From contig JAOAPY010000025.1 in NCBI GenBank assembly GCA_025463135.1, forward strand, positions 1 to 64,000: 64,000 nucleotides of DNA. Reading direction: 5' to 3'. The notes beneath the pieces were generated by a model, which worked only from the letters and a program-made list of their open reading frames with translations, was not told the DNA's origin and ran no database searches. Positions 18,018 to 27,077 of this stretch are shown piece by piece. Within the stretch, counting starts at the first letter, position 1. Each line of letters starts with the position of its first letter. A program made the position numbers and the translations under genes. The stretch is from Acidobacteriota bacterium. GTDB lineage: Bacteria; Acidobacteriota; Blastocatellia; Pyrinomonadales; Pyrinomonadaceae.

Positions 18018-19715
18018 TTACGATCCGATCCGGATTATTTCCTTGCGGAGACGCGGGTGGTTTTGCAGTAAGCGCAGGTATTTTGATTCGTCGCGACTCG
18101 CTTTGGCACGAATCACCTTGATCATCTGTTCTTTTTCGGATTTGCTCCATCGATCGAGATCGGGAATCAGTGCCAGCACGAGTGCCAGATCACTCAAGGC
18201 TTTCAACTCCACGGCCTTCCAATCGTAACTCTGTAGGTCCAACGCACGCGTCACCTCCTGAAGAGACCGCTCGCGAATCTTTTCCGGATCCCCGCCGAAA
18301 GCGCGCGCCATGCGACGCTGCACGGCCAGTCCAATCTCGCGTACCTGAAACTCATCCCAGGCGCCACGATTCTCTGTCGCAAGCTCATAGATCATGTAAC
18401 CCGCAGCGAGTTTGCGGAGCGTGCGCGCCGGCGTGCGATAGCCCGCACGGGTCGCAATCTTTTTTTCCTCGTCAAGCGATAACTTCAGCAATTCACTCTG
18501 CGTGGGGCGGAACCCAAGCTTTCGATAAAACCAGTAGGCGCCCGATTCGATACCTTCTTCATTTTCGTGTCCGATCTGGTAGGGATCGATCGAGAAGGCC
18601 GTCACGCCAAGCAACTGCTTGAACACGCTGAGTGTACGCGCGTAGATCCATGCCGTCTCGCCTTCGCGGAACGTGTAATAGAAATTGAAGCCGCTCTCCA
18701 TACGTTCACAAATTGAGAGGCCTTCGAAATAGCCAACGACAATTCCGTTCTTAAAGATCAGTGCCGCGTGAGAGGCCCGCAGCGGCAGCCGTCTTTCCGG
18801 TGGCACACCGACGATGAATAGATCTATTCCCCGGCCGAGCTCGGCTTTGAGAACACGCGCGGCATCTCCATGGGTAAACCCGTAAAGCTCGCGATAGCGA
18901 ATTGTGGAAGTCTCACGAGCGAGGTCGAGAATCTTTTGCCCTGCAGACCGAGACAATCTTGCGAGCGGCAGCGGCGGCCTTTCCAATTCGACGTTGAGGG
19001 ATACATCCTTGCGTCTGATCAGCGGTCCGTCGTGATAGAAAATTGCTCGCACCGGCAACCTCATGCCCGTGCGCGTAGCGCGATAGGCGGGACGCCAGCG
19101 AACATAGAGCTGTAGTGAATCGTAGAGTTCGGCTTTCTCTTTGTCATTAATCGAGAGGGAATCGAATCTCTTCATCAGCCACTGCAGCTCACTCAGATCA
19201 TGCGGCGTGCCCGTGCGCAACCATTTGCGATAGGGCACATTTGCTTCGACCATTGCGTCTTCGTCGAGTAGCGGCATGAACCGCGGCCAGGTTTCGGCCA
19301 GGCGGTTCGTATCATCAACCCAATCCGCGTCCAGGGCGACACGAACCTGCTGCGTTCGCACGAGCCAATGCACAATGTAATAGCCGAAGCTGTCGACGAC
19401 CGCGGTGCCGGCAATGCCTGAGGCTTCCGGATAGCCGAACGCAGAAATATCGACATCTGATTTGCTCATCTCCTCTACACGTTTTGCGAACGACGCAAGT
19501 TGCGCCTCAGCACGCTTGAGGAGTTTTAGATTTTGGGGATAGGCACGTAGAAACAGGAGTGCCTCGTGGTAGCGAATCAACGCTTCAGCGTCCGTGAATT
19601 TCCGCCGCGCCAGTTGACTCGAGGTCCGTTCGATGACCACTCGGTCAGACAATGAGAACCTGTGCATCGCCTCATCCAGGCGATCAAGCAGTTGATTGAT
19701 GGTGGGTGCAGACAC
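18018..19715 (-). CDS. Uncharacterised protein with a GNAT-like C-terminal half
   Basis: I do not recognise a named family for this 565-residue protein. The N-terminal 250 residues are helical and rich in Arg/Leu (LLKRAEAQLASFAKRVEEM). The C-terminal half has strands and a GENEEGIESGAYWFYRKLGFRP-like segment that recalls GNAT acetyltransferase folds, where a YRKLGF end is typical. That resemblance is weak and unproven. No signal peptide or membrane helix is visible. It is encoded divergently from ftcD's transcript end and followed on the same strand by no close partner. It has complete start and stop codons. Confidence 0.7.
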   Translation of the reverse strand: MSAPTINQLLDRLDEAMHRFSLSDRVVIERTSSQLARRKFTDAEALIRYHEALLFLRAYPQNLKLLKRAEAQLASFAKRVEEMSKSDVDISAFGYPEASGIAGTAVVDSFGYYIVHWLVRTQQVRVALDADWVDDTNRLAETWPRFMPLLDEDAMVEANVPYRKWLRTGTPHDLSELQWLMKRFDSLSINDKEKAELYDSLQLYVRWRPAYRATRTGMRLPVRAIFYHDGPLIRRKDVSLNVELERPPLPLARLSRSAGQKILDLARETSTIRYRELYGFTHGDAARVLKAELGRGIDLFIVGVPPERRLPLRASHAALIFKNGIVVGYFEGLSICERMESGFNFYYTFREGETAWIYARTLSVFKQLLGVTAFSIDPYQIGHENEEGIESGAYWFYRKLGFRPTQSELLKLSLDEEKKIATRAGYRTPARTLRKLAAGYMIYELATENRGAWDEFQVREIGLAVQRRMARAFGGDPEKIRERSLQEVTRALDLQSYDWKAVELKALSDLALVLALIPDLDRWSKSEKEQMIKVIRAKASRDESKYLRLLQNHPRLRKEIIRIGS

Positions 19716-19819
19716 GTCTCGATTTTGATAGGAACACTAGTGACAGGATCTTGTCTAAGAAAACATGAAGAGCGGTCGAGTCAATTGGATGCTTCCTTAA
19801 ACTTGAATCCCGCGCAACA

Positions 19820-19838
19820 CACGGGCGGGACGCCCGTG
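19820..19838. repeat. REP-like hairpin
   Basis: CACGGGCG and CGCCCGTG form a perfect eight-base stem around a three-base loop, in the gap between two minus-strand genes. It may act as a transcript end. Confidence 0.5.
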
Positions 19839-19849
19839 CCACGTGAGAC

Positions 19850-20854
19850 TTACAAATTCTTCCTGAAGAAGGTCGCAATCTTCCAGGCGTCGACCGCCTT
19901 CCAAGGCATTTCAGCCAAAGTGTAGTGCCCGCAGGGCAGCCACACGACGTTCAGGTCCAACCCTAATTTCTTCACGTCGGCAATCAACTGGCGCGACAGG
20001 TCGATCGGGAAAGTCAGATCGTAGCGCGCCGCGATAAAGCGCATAGGCCGCGATTCCATGTGCAACAGACGAGGAATGAAGGGCACCGGGCTGATCGGCA
20101 TCCAAAATTTGCGCAACTCTTCGAGCGTCAGATGCTGTTCAATGCCGGCCCGCACGTGTTGCGTCGAAATTCCCTGCCAGACAACATCGGCCACATAACC
20201 CGAGACGTGATTGAACACGCCGACGTTAATCAACGGATCGTGACTGAACGCCAGAAAAGAAATGCAGGAACCGATGCTGGTCCCGAGAATCCCTATGCGT
20301 TCATACCCGGCATCAAACAGCCACCGCACCGCGGCGCGAGTATCAAGCACGGCTTGTCTCATGGATTGAATCGAGCGCCCAATATTCGGACTGACAAGAT
20401 GGTCGGCGCGCTCCAAATCAGCAGGACGTCGATCCTCGTGATATGGCAAGGTCAACCGTAGCGCAGCGATGCCCAAAAAATTAAAGATGCGGCAAGCTTC
20501 GACGTGGCTATCCGCCTGGGCATTCCATTGCGGCAGTACCAGCACGGCTGCACGCGGTCCCGAGCGCTTCTTCTGACTGGCAAAGTATCGGGCACGAGCA
20601 ATGTTGTTCTCAGGTGATGGAGTGTTTATCGCACTGGTCCAGGTGAGTCGATCTTCGTGGAGTTCGAAATCGGTGATGTTCGGCAAAGCATAAAACTGTT
20701 CGCTAGCCTCCATCGCCCGCTCGCTGTGCAGACGCAGCACGTCACGCGGCTCATCGCCATTAACGTGATCCGTGACGAAAGGGAGACCCCATTCAAAGGG
20801 GCGCACAATGCGGTTGTTATCACGCGCGTGATACCAACGCTCTCTGGCGTGCAT
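19850..20854 (-). CDS. Alpha/beta hydrolase family protein
   Basis: The 334-residue protein has an alpha/beta-hydrolase fold with nucleophile elbow GTSIGS, a late acidic segment (AARYDLTFP) and a terminal histidine in LPCGHYTLAE. It resembles the ABHD18-like group (PF09752), whose substrates are unknown. The start is placed at 20854 because TAGGAC lies just upstream and the extra N-terminal residues of the longer frame (from 20968) are Arg/Phe-rich and look like untranslated DNA. No signal peptide is visible. It lies just upstream of the uncharacterised 565-residue protein on the same strand, about 135 bases away. Confidence 0.8.
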   Translation of the reverse strand: MHARERWYHARDNNRIVRPFEWGLPFVTDHVNGDEPRDVLRLHSERAMEASEQFYALPNITDFELHEDRLTWTSAINTPSPENNIARARYFASQKKRSGPRAAVLVLPQWNAQADSHVEACRIFNFLGIAALRLTLPYHEDRRPADLERADHLVSPNIGRSIQSMRQAVLDTRAAVRWLFDAGYERIGILGTSIGSCISFLAFSHDPLINVGVFNHVSGYVADVVWQGISTQHVRAGIEQHLTLEELRKFWMPISPVPFIPRLLHMESRPMRFIAARYDLTFPIDLSRQLIADVKKLGLDLNVVWLPCGHYTLAEMPWKAVDAWKIATFFRKNL

Positions 20855-20953
20855 GTAACGTCCTAACAAATTTCTTCGCCTCACAAATCGATGCCGGGCG
20901 AACAATCCTAAGGGCGCGGTATGCTGAAAGCAAGTTCGTCTTTCAAAGCGCAC

Positions 20954-20983
20954 AAAAAGGCCCGCCAATCGATTGGCGAGCCA
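20954..20983 (-). terminator. Rho-independent terminator after the EXORDIUM-like gene
   Basis: Read on the minus strand, GGCTCGCCAATC and GATTGGCGGGCC form a strong stem followed by five T residues. It lies about 130 bases beyond the stop of the EXORDIUM-like gene. Confidence 0.65.
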
Positions 20984-21112
20984 TTAAGAGACCAAGGGGC
21001 GAGTTTTTTATCCCCGCCCCTCACAGGCTGTAGTTCCTGAGCGGTAATGCAGGCTGGCAGCCTGCAGCTGATCCACGGTAAGGACCATGGCCTTGAGTCC
21101 TATGCCGAAGAG

Positions 21113-22075
21113 TTAGAAGCTCTTGGCACAGAAACCGCCGGATGCGTTGACCCAGTTTTGTTGAATCAGATACTTGCGCGAACCCAGGGTCATATTGTAC
21201 TTCGCGCCGCTCGGCAATGTAGTCGTCGAACCAAAGGTCCAGGCGCACTTGTCGGCATTCTCGGCTCCGCGGCTATCGTACCAGGCGTTTAGATCCGGAT
21301 CGGTATTGGTTTCTTCCAATTCATGCGCCAGGATCGAGGCCATGCCATCGGCGCCCGCATTTCCATTCGGCCCGACGCTTTGTGCCGCGCAGGACGAAAT
21401 GCAGCGAGCCGCGTTACCCACAAAAGAGTACTTGATGTCGCTGCCGGAAATGGTGCTGTGTGTGTGCCAGCCACAGTATTGAGTGCAGAAACCAGAGCTG
21501 GCTGTCACGTCCTGCGAGGTCAGCACGAAATAAAGCGCGTTGGCATTTTTCGGCAAGCGTCCACTTGTGATCGCGCTGCTCACTACGGCGCGTATCGCAG
21601 AGTCGCTCAAGGATGTGCCCTGCGAGTAGTTGTCGGTGGTGCTGCCGCCGTAGGTAATCGAGTTCACTATATGAGAGTTGCTTGCGTTGTAGTAGGTAGT
21701 GTTGATGTTGTAGTACGGCGAACCACCGATGCTGTTACCAAGATCGGTAAGAATGGTCGTTGCCGAGTTACCACTCCAGTTTCCGTACCAGATGTAATAA
21801 ATGTAAACCGGCGGCTGACCAACAGTGCCGATCAATGGACCACCGTGGTACGTAATGCCGTTACTGGCTTTTGGTACTGGTGCACTGGTTTGCGGATGCG
21901 CTGCCTGATTGACCGACTGATCCGTGTTCTCGCGAGTGGGATAGATGACCTTGTCGATTCTTTCCCCCTTCGATTGCACCGCTTCAGCATTCTGATCCTG
22001 TGAGTGGACCGCCCCGATAATTCCGGAAGCGGCTGCGAGAGTCACTGCGAACATAAGAACAAGAATTCTCTTCAT
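21113..22075 (-). CDS. Secreted EXORDIUM/phosphate-induced protein 1-like protein
   Basis: The 320-residue protein has a clear signal peptide (MKRILVLMFAVTLAAASG) and the PF04674 pattern best known from plant EXORDIUM proteins. The matching parts are YHGGPLIG, IWYGNW, YFVLTSQDV followed by a Cys-rich FCTQYCGWH, SILAHELEETNTDP, NADKCAW and a closing FLIQQNWV-type segment. Several cysteines suggest disulfides and an extracellular location. GGAGG lies before the ATG at 22075, which is chosen over a further upstream ATG. In plants the family influences cell expansion; in bacteria the role is unknown. HELEE resembles a zincin motif but lacks the second histidine of HExxH. Confidence 0.82.
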   Translation of the reverse strand: MKRILVLMFAVTLAAASGIIGAVHSQDQNAEAVQSKGERIDKVIYPTRENTDQSVNQAAHPQTSAPVPKASNGITYHGGPLIGTVGQPPVYIYYIWYGNWSGNSATTILTDLGNSIGGSPYYNINTTYYNASNSHIVNSITYGGSTTDNYSQGTSLSDSAIRAVVSSAITSGRLPKNANALYFVLTSQDVTASSGFCTQYCGWHTHSTISGSDIKYSFVGNAARCISSCAAQSVGPNGNAGADGMASILAHELEETNTDPDLNAWYDSRGAENADKCAWTFGSTTTLPSGAKYNMTLGSRKYLIQQNWVNASGGFCAKSF

Positions 22076-22274
22076 CTGATTCCTCCAAATTTTGATGGTA
22101 AACCCTTGGGAGTAAACAAACGTCGGGAGCAATATTTTGAACTGTGAGAACTACGTTGGGGCTTTTCTGTCTTCTGGGGTGAGCGGATGATAGACCCGGC
22201 CTCTACCAAAGGCAAGGATTTTTTTCCGCAGAAATGGCAGGCTAATTGCGCCCGCGATAGTAGTGGCCTAATTT

Positions 22275-22316
22275 GTAACGCAAACTGTTAGTTTGCGATG
22301 ATCGAATGGCATTCAA
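22275..22316. repeat. Hairpin repeat, copy 1
   Basis: The sequence matches 36228-36269 in reverse complement over 42 bases with about five differences. The core CGCAAACTGTTAGTTTGCG is a perfect eight-base stem with a three-base loop. It lies in the 346-base gap between two minus-strand secreted-protein genes. Confidence 0.75.
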
Positions 22317-22363
22317 CGCGCCTCCAAGCTAACAACTTGCGCTAAAAAAACCGAATAACAGGT

Positions 22364-22400
22364 GAATGAGCGAGGTGGGTTTTGACCACCTCGCTCAATT
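22364..22400 (-). terminator. Rho-independent terminator of the Pro-Thr-linker protein gene
   Basis: Read on the minus strand, a stem of about 14 base pairs (GAGCGAGGTGG paired with CCACCTCGCTC) with a short loop lies just beyond the stop codon at 22422. A T-rich run follows about ten bases later. Confidence 0.7.
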
Positions 22401-22421
22401 GTAACGGAACTCCGGAAGGCG

Positions 22422-24686
22422 CTACTGAACGTTGACTGCAGTGTCGTCTATTACGAAAGATGTCTGCAGCGAACTGTCTTCCGTTCCCAGGAAGTAGACC
22501 CGAATTGTCTGCCCCTTGAAGGAAGTAATATTAAACGACTTCAGCAGATACCCACTGCTCTTATTCAGATTTGAGTAGGTCGCAAGCGTCGATAAGACCG
22601 TGTTGCTCGAGTTACGAATCTGCACTTGCAACTTGTCAAAGGCCGTCGTAGTGGTTGTCTCGGCGGTGTCAATCTTCAAATAGAAGTTGAGCGTCACCGT
22701 GGTAGCACTTGCGGGAATTGTGATCTGCTGATAGAGCGAATCGGTGTGCGTTGTGCCGTAACCATCAAGCCACGCATACCATGAACCGGTCCGCGGCGTA
22801 CGTCCGGTTGAATTTGTAATAACACCGGCAGTTGCTACCCAGTTGACGTTGCCTGATTCGAAACCTGGATTCAACAGCAACTGTGTTGGCGTTGGAGTCG
22901 GTGTCGGTGTCGGTGTCGGCGTCGGTGTGGGCGTCGGAGTTGGCGTTGGCGTTGGCGTTGGCGTTGGTGTCGGTGTCGGTGTCGGAGTCGGCGTCGGCGT
23001 CGGCGACCCACCGCAACCCGGGAACTTGAATGCGCCGATCCGCGTGCGCCAATTGTTGCTGCCGTTCGAGGGAATGTATTCCTGGGTGTACCAGAAAGTA
23101 CAGTCATCCACTGGATCGACAGTCAGATCGCTATAGTCTCCCCAACGATTGAGGGTGCCGGTTTGACTGCCCGCGCCCGCAAAGAGCGTTGTTTCACCCT
23201 GAGTCAGCGCATTAAGCGGGTCGGTAAAGAGCCGCCCGGCATAACGTATCTGCGGGTTGATCGAGGCGCTCGAAGCGCTGTAGCCGACAGCGAGATTTCC
23301 CTGCTGGTCCATTGCCGCACTACCCATCCAGCGCCAGATCGCGTCCGGCTGGAAGGTGCTTTGCTGAAAAACCGTGACCGGGCCGTTTGTCACGTTGCGT
23401 AGCTCGAACCAGCGTATTCCGGATACCCCGCCCGAACTAACAGTGTAGTTCCCCACCAATGCTTCGTGGTCGCCGAAATTGCGATAGGCCAGACGGAACA
23501 GTAACCGGTCGCCAATGCCGTCGAGCTTGTTGGTCGTGCCCAGCTGCGGCACGCAACTACGCGTGGTGGCGCAGAGCGCCGTGAAACCCGCGGCTGCCGG
23601 GCTGGAGAAAAGTGTAAAGGTCGAGTTCGCCGGCGTGGTGAAGTCGACATGGAAGTGGAAGACCCTGTAGGCGCCGGTGCCGGGGAATTCGACGAACGAT
23701 GCCGGAGCGCCGGCCGGCGGCAAAATCGAGCCGTCAAGATCGGATGGAAGATAACTGTCCTCGCTGGCGCCTCCGGTTACTCCGGTGCTGATGAAGGTGG
23801 CCGGGAGACCGGCGAGCATCTTCGCGCGATCAAAAGCAAACGGTTGCGGGCCCAGGAAAGCCGTGCCTGCGGCGTTGAAAACGTTCATGCTCATGTAATA
23901 AGCATCGGGCCAGACGCTCAAGTGCGGATAGTCAAAGAAGTTGGAACCCAGATGAAAGGCATAGCGGTTATAGCTGCCGGTCGCATCACTGGTGGTTGAC
24001 ACGGCAATGCACTCGTCTGTTGGCACGCTGACGCCTGCGAACTGAGTAATGACCCAGCGGTTGGCTATTTGGTCATACATCACGACTGGGTCGCCACTGC
24101 CATTGTTTTGGCAAACGCCGCCAAAGCCGCTCCAGAGCGTAGTAATACCGGAAGGCCCTAACACGGACGCGCCCGTGGTCTTGTTAAAAACCTGATAGCC
24201 TTCGTTGACCATTTGGACGTATTGCGTGGCGCCCACTTCGCCATTGGTGTCGGGCGGCGCGCAATTGCACGACACGCCGGGGAAACCGATGCCGTCAAAG
24301 TTAAGGATGGGACTCGGAACATTGAGTCCTGCAAATATCAACAGTGAGCTCGCGCCCTGAACCACTGGGTCAGGAGAATCTTTATGTTTGTTCGGCAGCT
24401 TCGGGTTTTCGTTAGCTTCGCGTTCGTCCTTTTTGCCGATTTTTGCCTGCTTCATATCGCGCAACGGCGGCGAAGTGTCGTTGTGAGTTGAGGCGCCCAC
24501 TATGACGGTGCTCTTTTGATCCTGGCTGGTAATGTAAACAAGCTGCCCAGGTGCTATGGCCAGGCCATTTTCTCCACTCAACCCTTTGAGGCGCTGGGCC
24601 TCAATAATTCTGGGGAGCAGTATTGCGATGGTGGTGAGCAGGCAAACTGCTGCAAGTAAAATGATCGATCTCGTCCGCAAGTTCAT
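22422..24686 (-). CDS. Large secreted protein with Pro-Thr linker and C-terminal jelly-roll-like domain
   Basis: The 754-residue protein starts with a signal peptide ([21 protein letters not shown]). A low-complexity charged segment is followed by a roughly 400-residue beta-rich region with [21 protein letters not shown] and [18 protein letters not shown], which looks like a propeller-type repeat domain. A linker of about twenty Pro-Thr pairs then leads to a C-terminal domain ([12 protein letters not shown], closing SFVIDDTAV) typical of carbohydrate-binding-like jelly rolls in secreted bacterial proteins. Function is unknown; surface or extracellular binding is likely. It has its own terminator and is divergent from the small peptide frame at 24871. 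Confidence 0.78.
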   Translation of the reverse strand: MNLRTRSIILLAAVCLLTTIAILLPRIIEAQRLKGLSGENGLAIAPGQLVYITSQDQKSTVIVGASTHNDTSPPLRDMKQAKIGKKDEREANENPKLPNKHKDSPDPVVQGASSLLIFAGLNVPSPILNFDGIGFPGVSCNCAPPDTNGEVGATQYVQMVNEGYQVFNKTTGASVLGPSGITTLWSGFGGVCQNNGSGDPVVMYDQIANRWVITQFAGVSVPTDECIAVSTTSDATGSYNRYAFHLGSNFFDYPHLSVWPDAYYMSMNVFNAAGTAFLGPQPFAFDRAKMLAGLPATFISTGVTGGASEDSYLPSDLDGSILPPAGAPASFVEFPGTGAYRVFHFHVDFTTPANSTFTLFSSPAAAGFTALCATTRSCVPQLGTTNKLDGIGDRLLFRLAYRNFGDHEALVGNYTVSSGGVSGIRWFELRNVTNGPVTVFQQSTFQPDAIWRWMGSAAMDQQGNLAVGYSASSASINPQIRYAGRLFTDPLNALTQGETTLFAGAGSQTGTLNRWGDYSDLTVDPVDDCTFWYTQEYIPSNGSNNWRTRIGAFKFPGCGGSPTPTPTPTPTPTPTPTPTPTPTPTPTPTPTPTPTPTPTPTQLLLNPGFESGNVNWVATAGVITNSTGRTPRTGSWYAWLDGYGTTHTDSLYQQITIPASATTVTLNFYLKIDTAETTTTTAFDKLQVQIRNSSNTVLSTLATYSNLNKSSGYLLKSFNITSFKGQTIRVYFLGTEDSSLQTSFVIDDTAVNVQ
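22883..23008. repeat. Hexanucleotide minisatellite encoding the Pro-Thr linker
   Basis: About twenty six-base units of the types GGTGTC, GGCGTC and GGCGTT encode Pro-Thr on the minus strand. The repeat leaves all six frames open, producing several false reading frames. Copy number probably varies between strains. Confidence 0.85.
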
Positions 24687-24870
24687 TCTAGACCTCCCAG
24701 TCTATAAGGCAGTTAAGAACAGAAACCGGTTTTACCCGGATGAAATTTTCCGCGTAGCGAGCCCGACTTCTGAGCAGCACACGGAATTAGAAAAACGTCT
24801 ATTCGCATTTCGAACAGGTTTGGCTAAAACAAATCTCGTTGTGTGGGCGATGCCTAGTCGGGAGGTACAA

Positions 24871-24996
24871 ATGAAAACTAAAGATGCTCAGCGGCGGCAG
24901 TGTAAGGGTCCAGCCAACCAGGTTGTTAAGAAAACTAACTACCTTCTGGGGGTTGAGCGGCGACAGTGTAATACTTTTTACTACGGCGGGCAATAG
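24871..24996 (+). CDS. Possible 41-residue peptide with two RRQC motifs
   Basis: A perfect GGAGG lies five bases before an ATG that opens a 41-codon frame. The peptide is basic and contains the direct repeat QRRQC / ERRQC, encoded by near-identical 16-base tracts at 24890-24905 and 24956-24971, and ends FYYGGQ. No signal peptide is evident. It lies alone in a 600-base gap between divergent and convergent genes, so no function can be assigned. It could be a chance frame over a DNA repeat, but the ribosome site is unusually good for this window. Confidence 0.4.
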   Translation: MKTKDAQRRQCKGPANQVVKKTNYLLGVERRQCNTFYYGGQ

Positions 24997-25295
24997 TAGT
25001 TAAGCGAGTGGTAGGGATCCTCCAGTGTGTTGCTCTTGTACGTGGCAACAAAACAGCTTGCAGGAAAGTGTTCTAAGTCTCGTAGAGACGAAATGTTTAA
25101 TCAAGGCCGGGTAGGGTCAACGAGGTGTTCTCGTCCTGGAGCGACGCATGAAATTTAGAGTTGCATCAATAGTCGCTCTGCGACGAGAACAGGGATCTAA
25201 CCTAATCCGTTGAAACGCCGGGCTAAAGTCACACTGATGCTGCGCGGCGAAGGCACTGCTTTTGTTGGGTTCGCGATTTCCGTCTCACGATCACA
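24997..25295. other. Gap with inverted repeats, no gene seen
   Basis: The stretch contains GTCTCGTAGAGAC-type hairpin sequence near 25077-25090. A 20-base inverted repeat with three differences lies at 25126-25145 and 25172-25191. Nothing coding was recognised. Confidence 0.5.
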
Positions 25296-26879
25296 CTAAC
25301 TTCGGATCTCAAAAAATCTTCGGATCATTTGCGGTAGTAATCGGGAAGATTTGACAACTGAACCGGTGGTGAAATGCTTTGCCAGGCCATGAAAGAGTTT
25401 GCCGGCAGGTGGAGAGTAACGGAACCACCAGACATCGGGCACGAAACTGATGCGATTCACATGGACGTGTTGAGGGGAAACTAACTCCAGCAATCCCAAG
25501 CGGCCATGCGTTCTGCCAAAGCCGCTTTGCTTGACGCCGCCCCAGGGTGTTTGAGCCAGAGCATGGGTGTAGACCACTTCGTTAATCATCACCGTCCCTG
25601 CTTCAATCTGTTCGGCTAGTCGTTTGCCGCGCGCGATATCTTTGGTCCAGACGCTCGCGGTCAAACCATAGATACTGTCGTTGGCCAGGGCCACTGCCTC
25701 AGCATCTGTTCTAAAAGTCATGATCGGCAGCACGGGACCAAAGGTTTCTTCGCGCATTATCTCCATGCGGTGATCGACATCGATAAGCACCGTCGGCTCG
25801 TAAAACGTTCCGGCAAAATCCGGCGCGCGTCGGCCGCCGGTAGGAATATGAGCGCCGCGCTGAAGCGCATCCTGAACATGTTCGTCCACGATACGCAACT
25901 GGCGCTCGCTCGACATCGCTCCGACGTCGGTGTCAGCGGCCGTTCCAACATTCTGTTTGAGTGCTTTGGTCTCCGCGACTACTCGCTCAATAAACTCGGG
26001 TGCAATTGATTCCTGAACATAGCAACGTTCTATTGAGGCACAAGCCTGACCGGAATTTGCAAAAGCTCCCCACACTGCGCCACGCACGGCGTTATCGAGG
26101 TTCGCGTCCTCCAGAACGATCATCGGATCCTTGCCGCCTAACTCAAGTACGACTGAAGTCAAATGTTTGGCGGCGGCTTCGGCCACGCGCTTGCCCGTGG
26201 CCACGCTGCCCGTGAACATGATCTTATCGACAGGCGCGTCAATCAACGCGACCCCTGTAGCGCCATCCCCGGTGAACACGCTTAACAGTCCAGCAGGCAG
26301 ATCGGCGCGTTCAAAAACGTCGCCGATTTTCAGCGCGGTCAATGGCGTCAACTCGCTGGGCTTGACCGCGACGGCATTGCCCGCCATCAAGGCCATGACT
26401 ACTTCGTCGAGAGGCGTGGCCCAGGGGAAATTCCATGGGGAGATGATGCCCACGACTCCCAGCGGCTTATAAACAATCCGCGAGGTACGGCCCATCAAAC
26501 CATACTGGCCAATATCAATCTTTTGCGGACGCAGCAGGTTTGCTGTGTAGCGCGCGAAGTAATGCATCAGGTCAAGCGTGGGCACTATCTCCATGGAGAT
26601 GGCTTCGGAAACGGGCTTGCCCGTTTCGCGCGAGATCAGCGTGGCGATCTCGTCAATCTCATCCAGAACAATTTGACGAGCACTAAGAATGAACCGCGCC
26701 CGCTCACGAAAAGTGAGACTGGCCCACGCGGGTTGGGCTGCTCGCGCACGCTTGACCGCGGCAGTGACTTGCGCTGCCGTGGTCTGAGGTGCGCGACCGA
26801 TCTCTTCGCCGGTCGCCGGATCGTAGGAGATGATCTCCGTTGTCGACGTCAAAGGGGTGGGCCGGGTTTGCGTGCTCAT
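25296..26879 (-). CDS. NAD(P)-dependent aldehyde dehydrogenase
   Basis: The 527-residue enzyme is a member of the aldehyde dehydrogenase superfamily. It shows GVVGIISPWNFPW, NAVAVKPSELTP, the TGSVATGKRV cofactor loop, catalytic Glu in VVLELGGKDP, catalytic Cys in NSGQACASIERCYV, and EETFGPVLPI. The substrate cannot be read from sequence; the long C-terminal tail (SRLLPQMIRRFFEIRS) is somewhat unusual and may be membrane-associating. The ATG at 26879 is preferred over a TTG 21 bases further upstream. It lies divergent from pepP with a palindromic element between the two. Confidence 0.9.
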   Translation of the reverse strand: MSTQTRPTPLTSTTEIISYDPATGEEIGRAPQTTAAQVTAAVKRARAAQPAWASLTFRERARFILSARQIVLDEIDEIATLISRETGKPVSEAISMEIVPTLDLMHYFARYTANLLRPQKIDIGQYGLMGRTSRIVYKPLGVVGIISPWNFPWATPLDEVVMALMAGNAVAVKPSELTPLTALKIGDVFERADLPAGLLSVFTGDGATGVALIDAPVDKIMFTGSVATGKRVAEAAAKHLTSVVLELGGKDPMIVLEDANLDNAVRGAVWGAFANSGQACASIERCYVQESIAPEFIERVVAETKALKQNVGTAADTDVGAMSSERQLRIVDEHVQDALQRGAHIPTGGRRAPDFAGTFYEPTVLIDVDHRMEIMREETFGPVLPIMTFRTDAEAVALANDSIYGLTASVWTKDIARGKRLAEQIEAGTVMINEVVYTHALAQTPWGGVKQSGFGRTHGRLGLLELVSPQHVHVNRISFVPDVWWFRYSPPAGKLFHGLAKHFTTGSVVKSSRLLPQMIRRFFEIRS

Positions 26880-26925
26880 AGTGTGGAGATTATCGCCCAA
26901 TCAGGTTAGGGGAGCTAGTTTTCCT

Positions 26926-27021
26926 GTCAGAATCACCGGCGGTAGCAGGTGGGTTAGGCGTTCGACCAATGGCGCGTGCAACAAAAACCTTGACCCACCC
27001 GCTACCGCAGGTGGTTCTGAC
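26926..27021. repeat. 28-bp inverted-repeat element upstream of pepP
   Basis: Arms at 26926-26954 and 26993-27021 (GTCAGAATCACC... and ...AGGTGGTTCTGAC) are close inverted copies around a 38-base centre. It matches the element at 42801-42892. Confidence 0.8.
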
Positions 27022-27077
27022 AAGAATCTCTCGGTTACAATATCGACCTCAATTCAACTACTGTAAGGAGATTTCCC

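Noticed and set aside
19812-19842. Possible CRISPR-like or attachment repeat
   Set aside because: Only a single short hairpin; no array or integrase.
19850-20968. Longer start for the alpha/beta hydrolase
   Set aside because: The extra 38 residues are Arg/Phe-rich and a better ribosome site lies before the ATG at 20854.
22765-23136. Several overlapping frames encoding Val-Gly, Arg-rich or Asp/Thr-rich repeats
   Set aside because: They are shadows of the hexanucleotide Pro-Thr linker, which leaves all frames open.
25078-25200. Possible riboswitch in the gap before the aldehyde dehydrogenase stop
   Set aside because: Only simple inverted repeats are present; no known riboswitch core was recognised and no downstream gene is in the right orientation.
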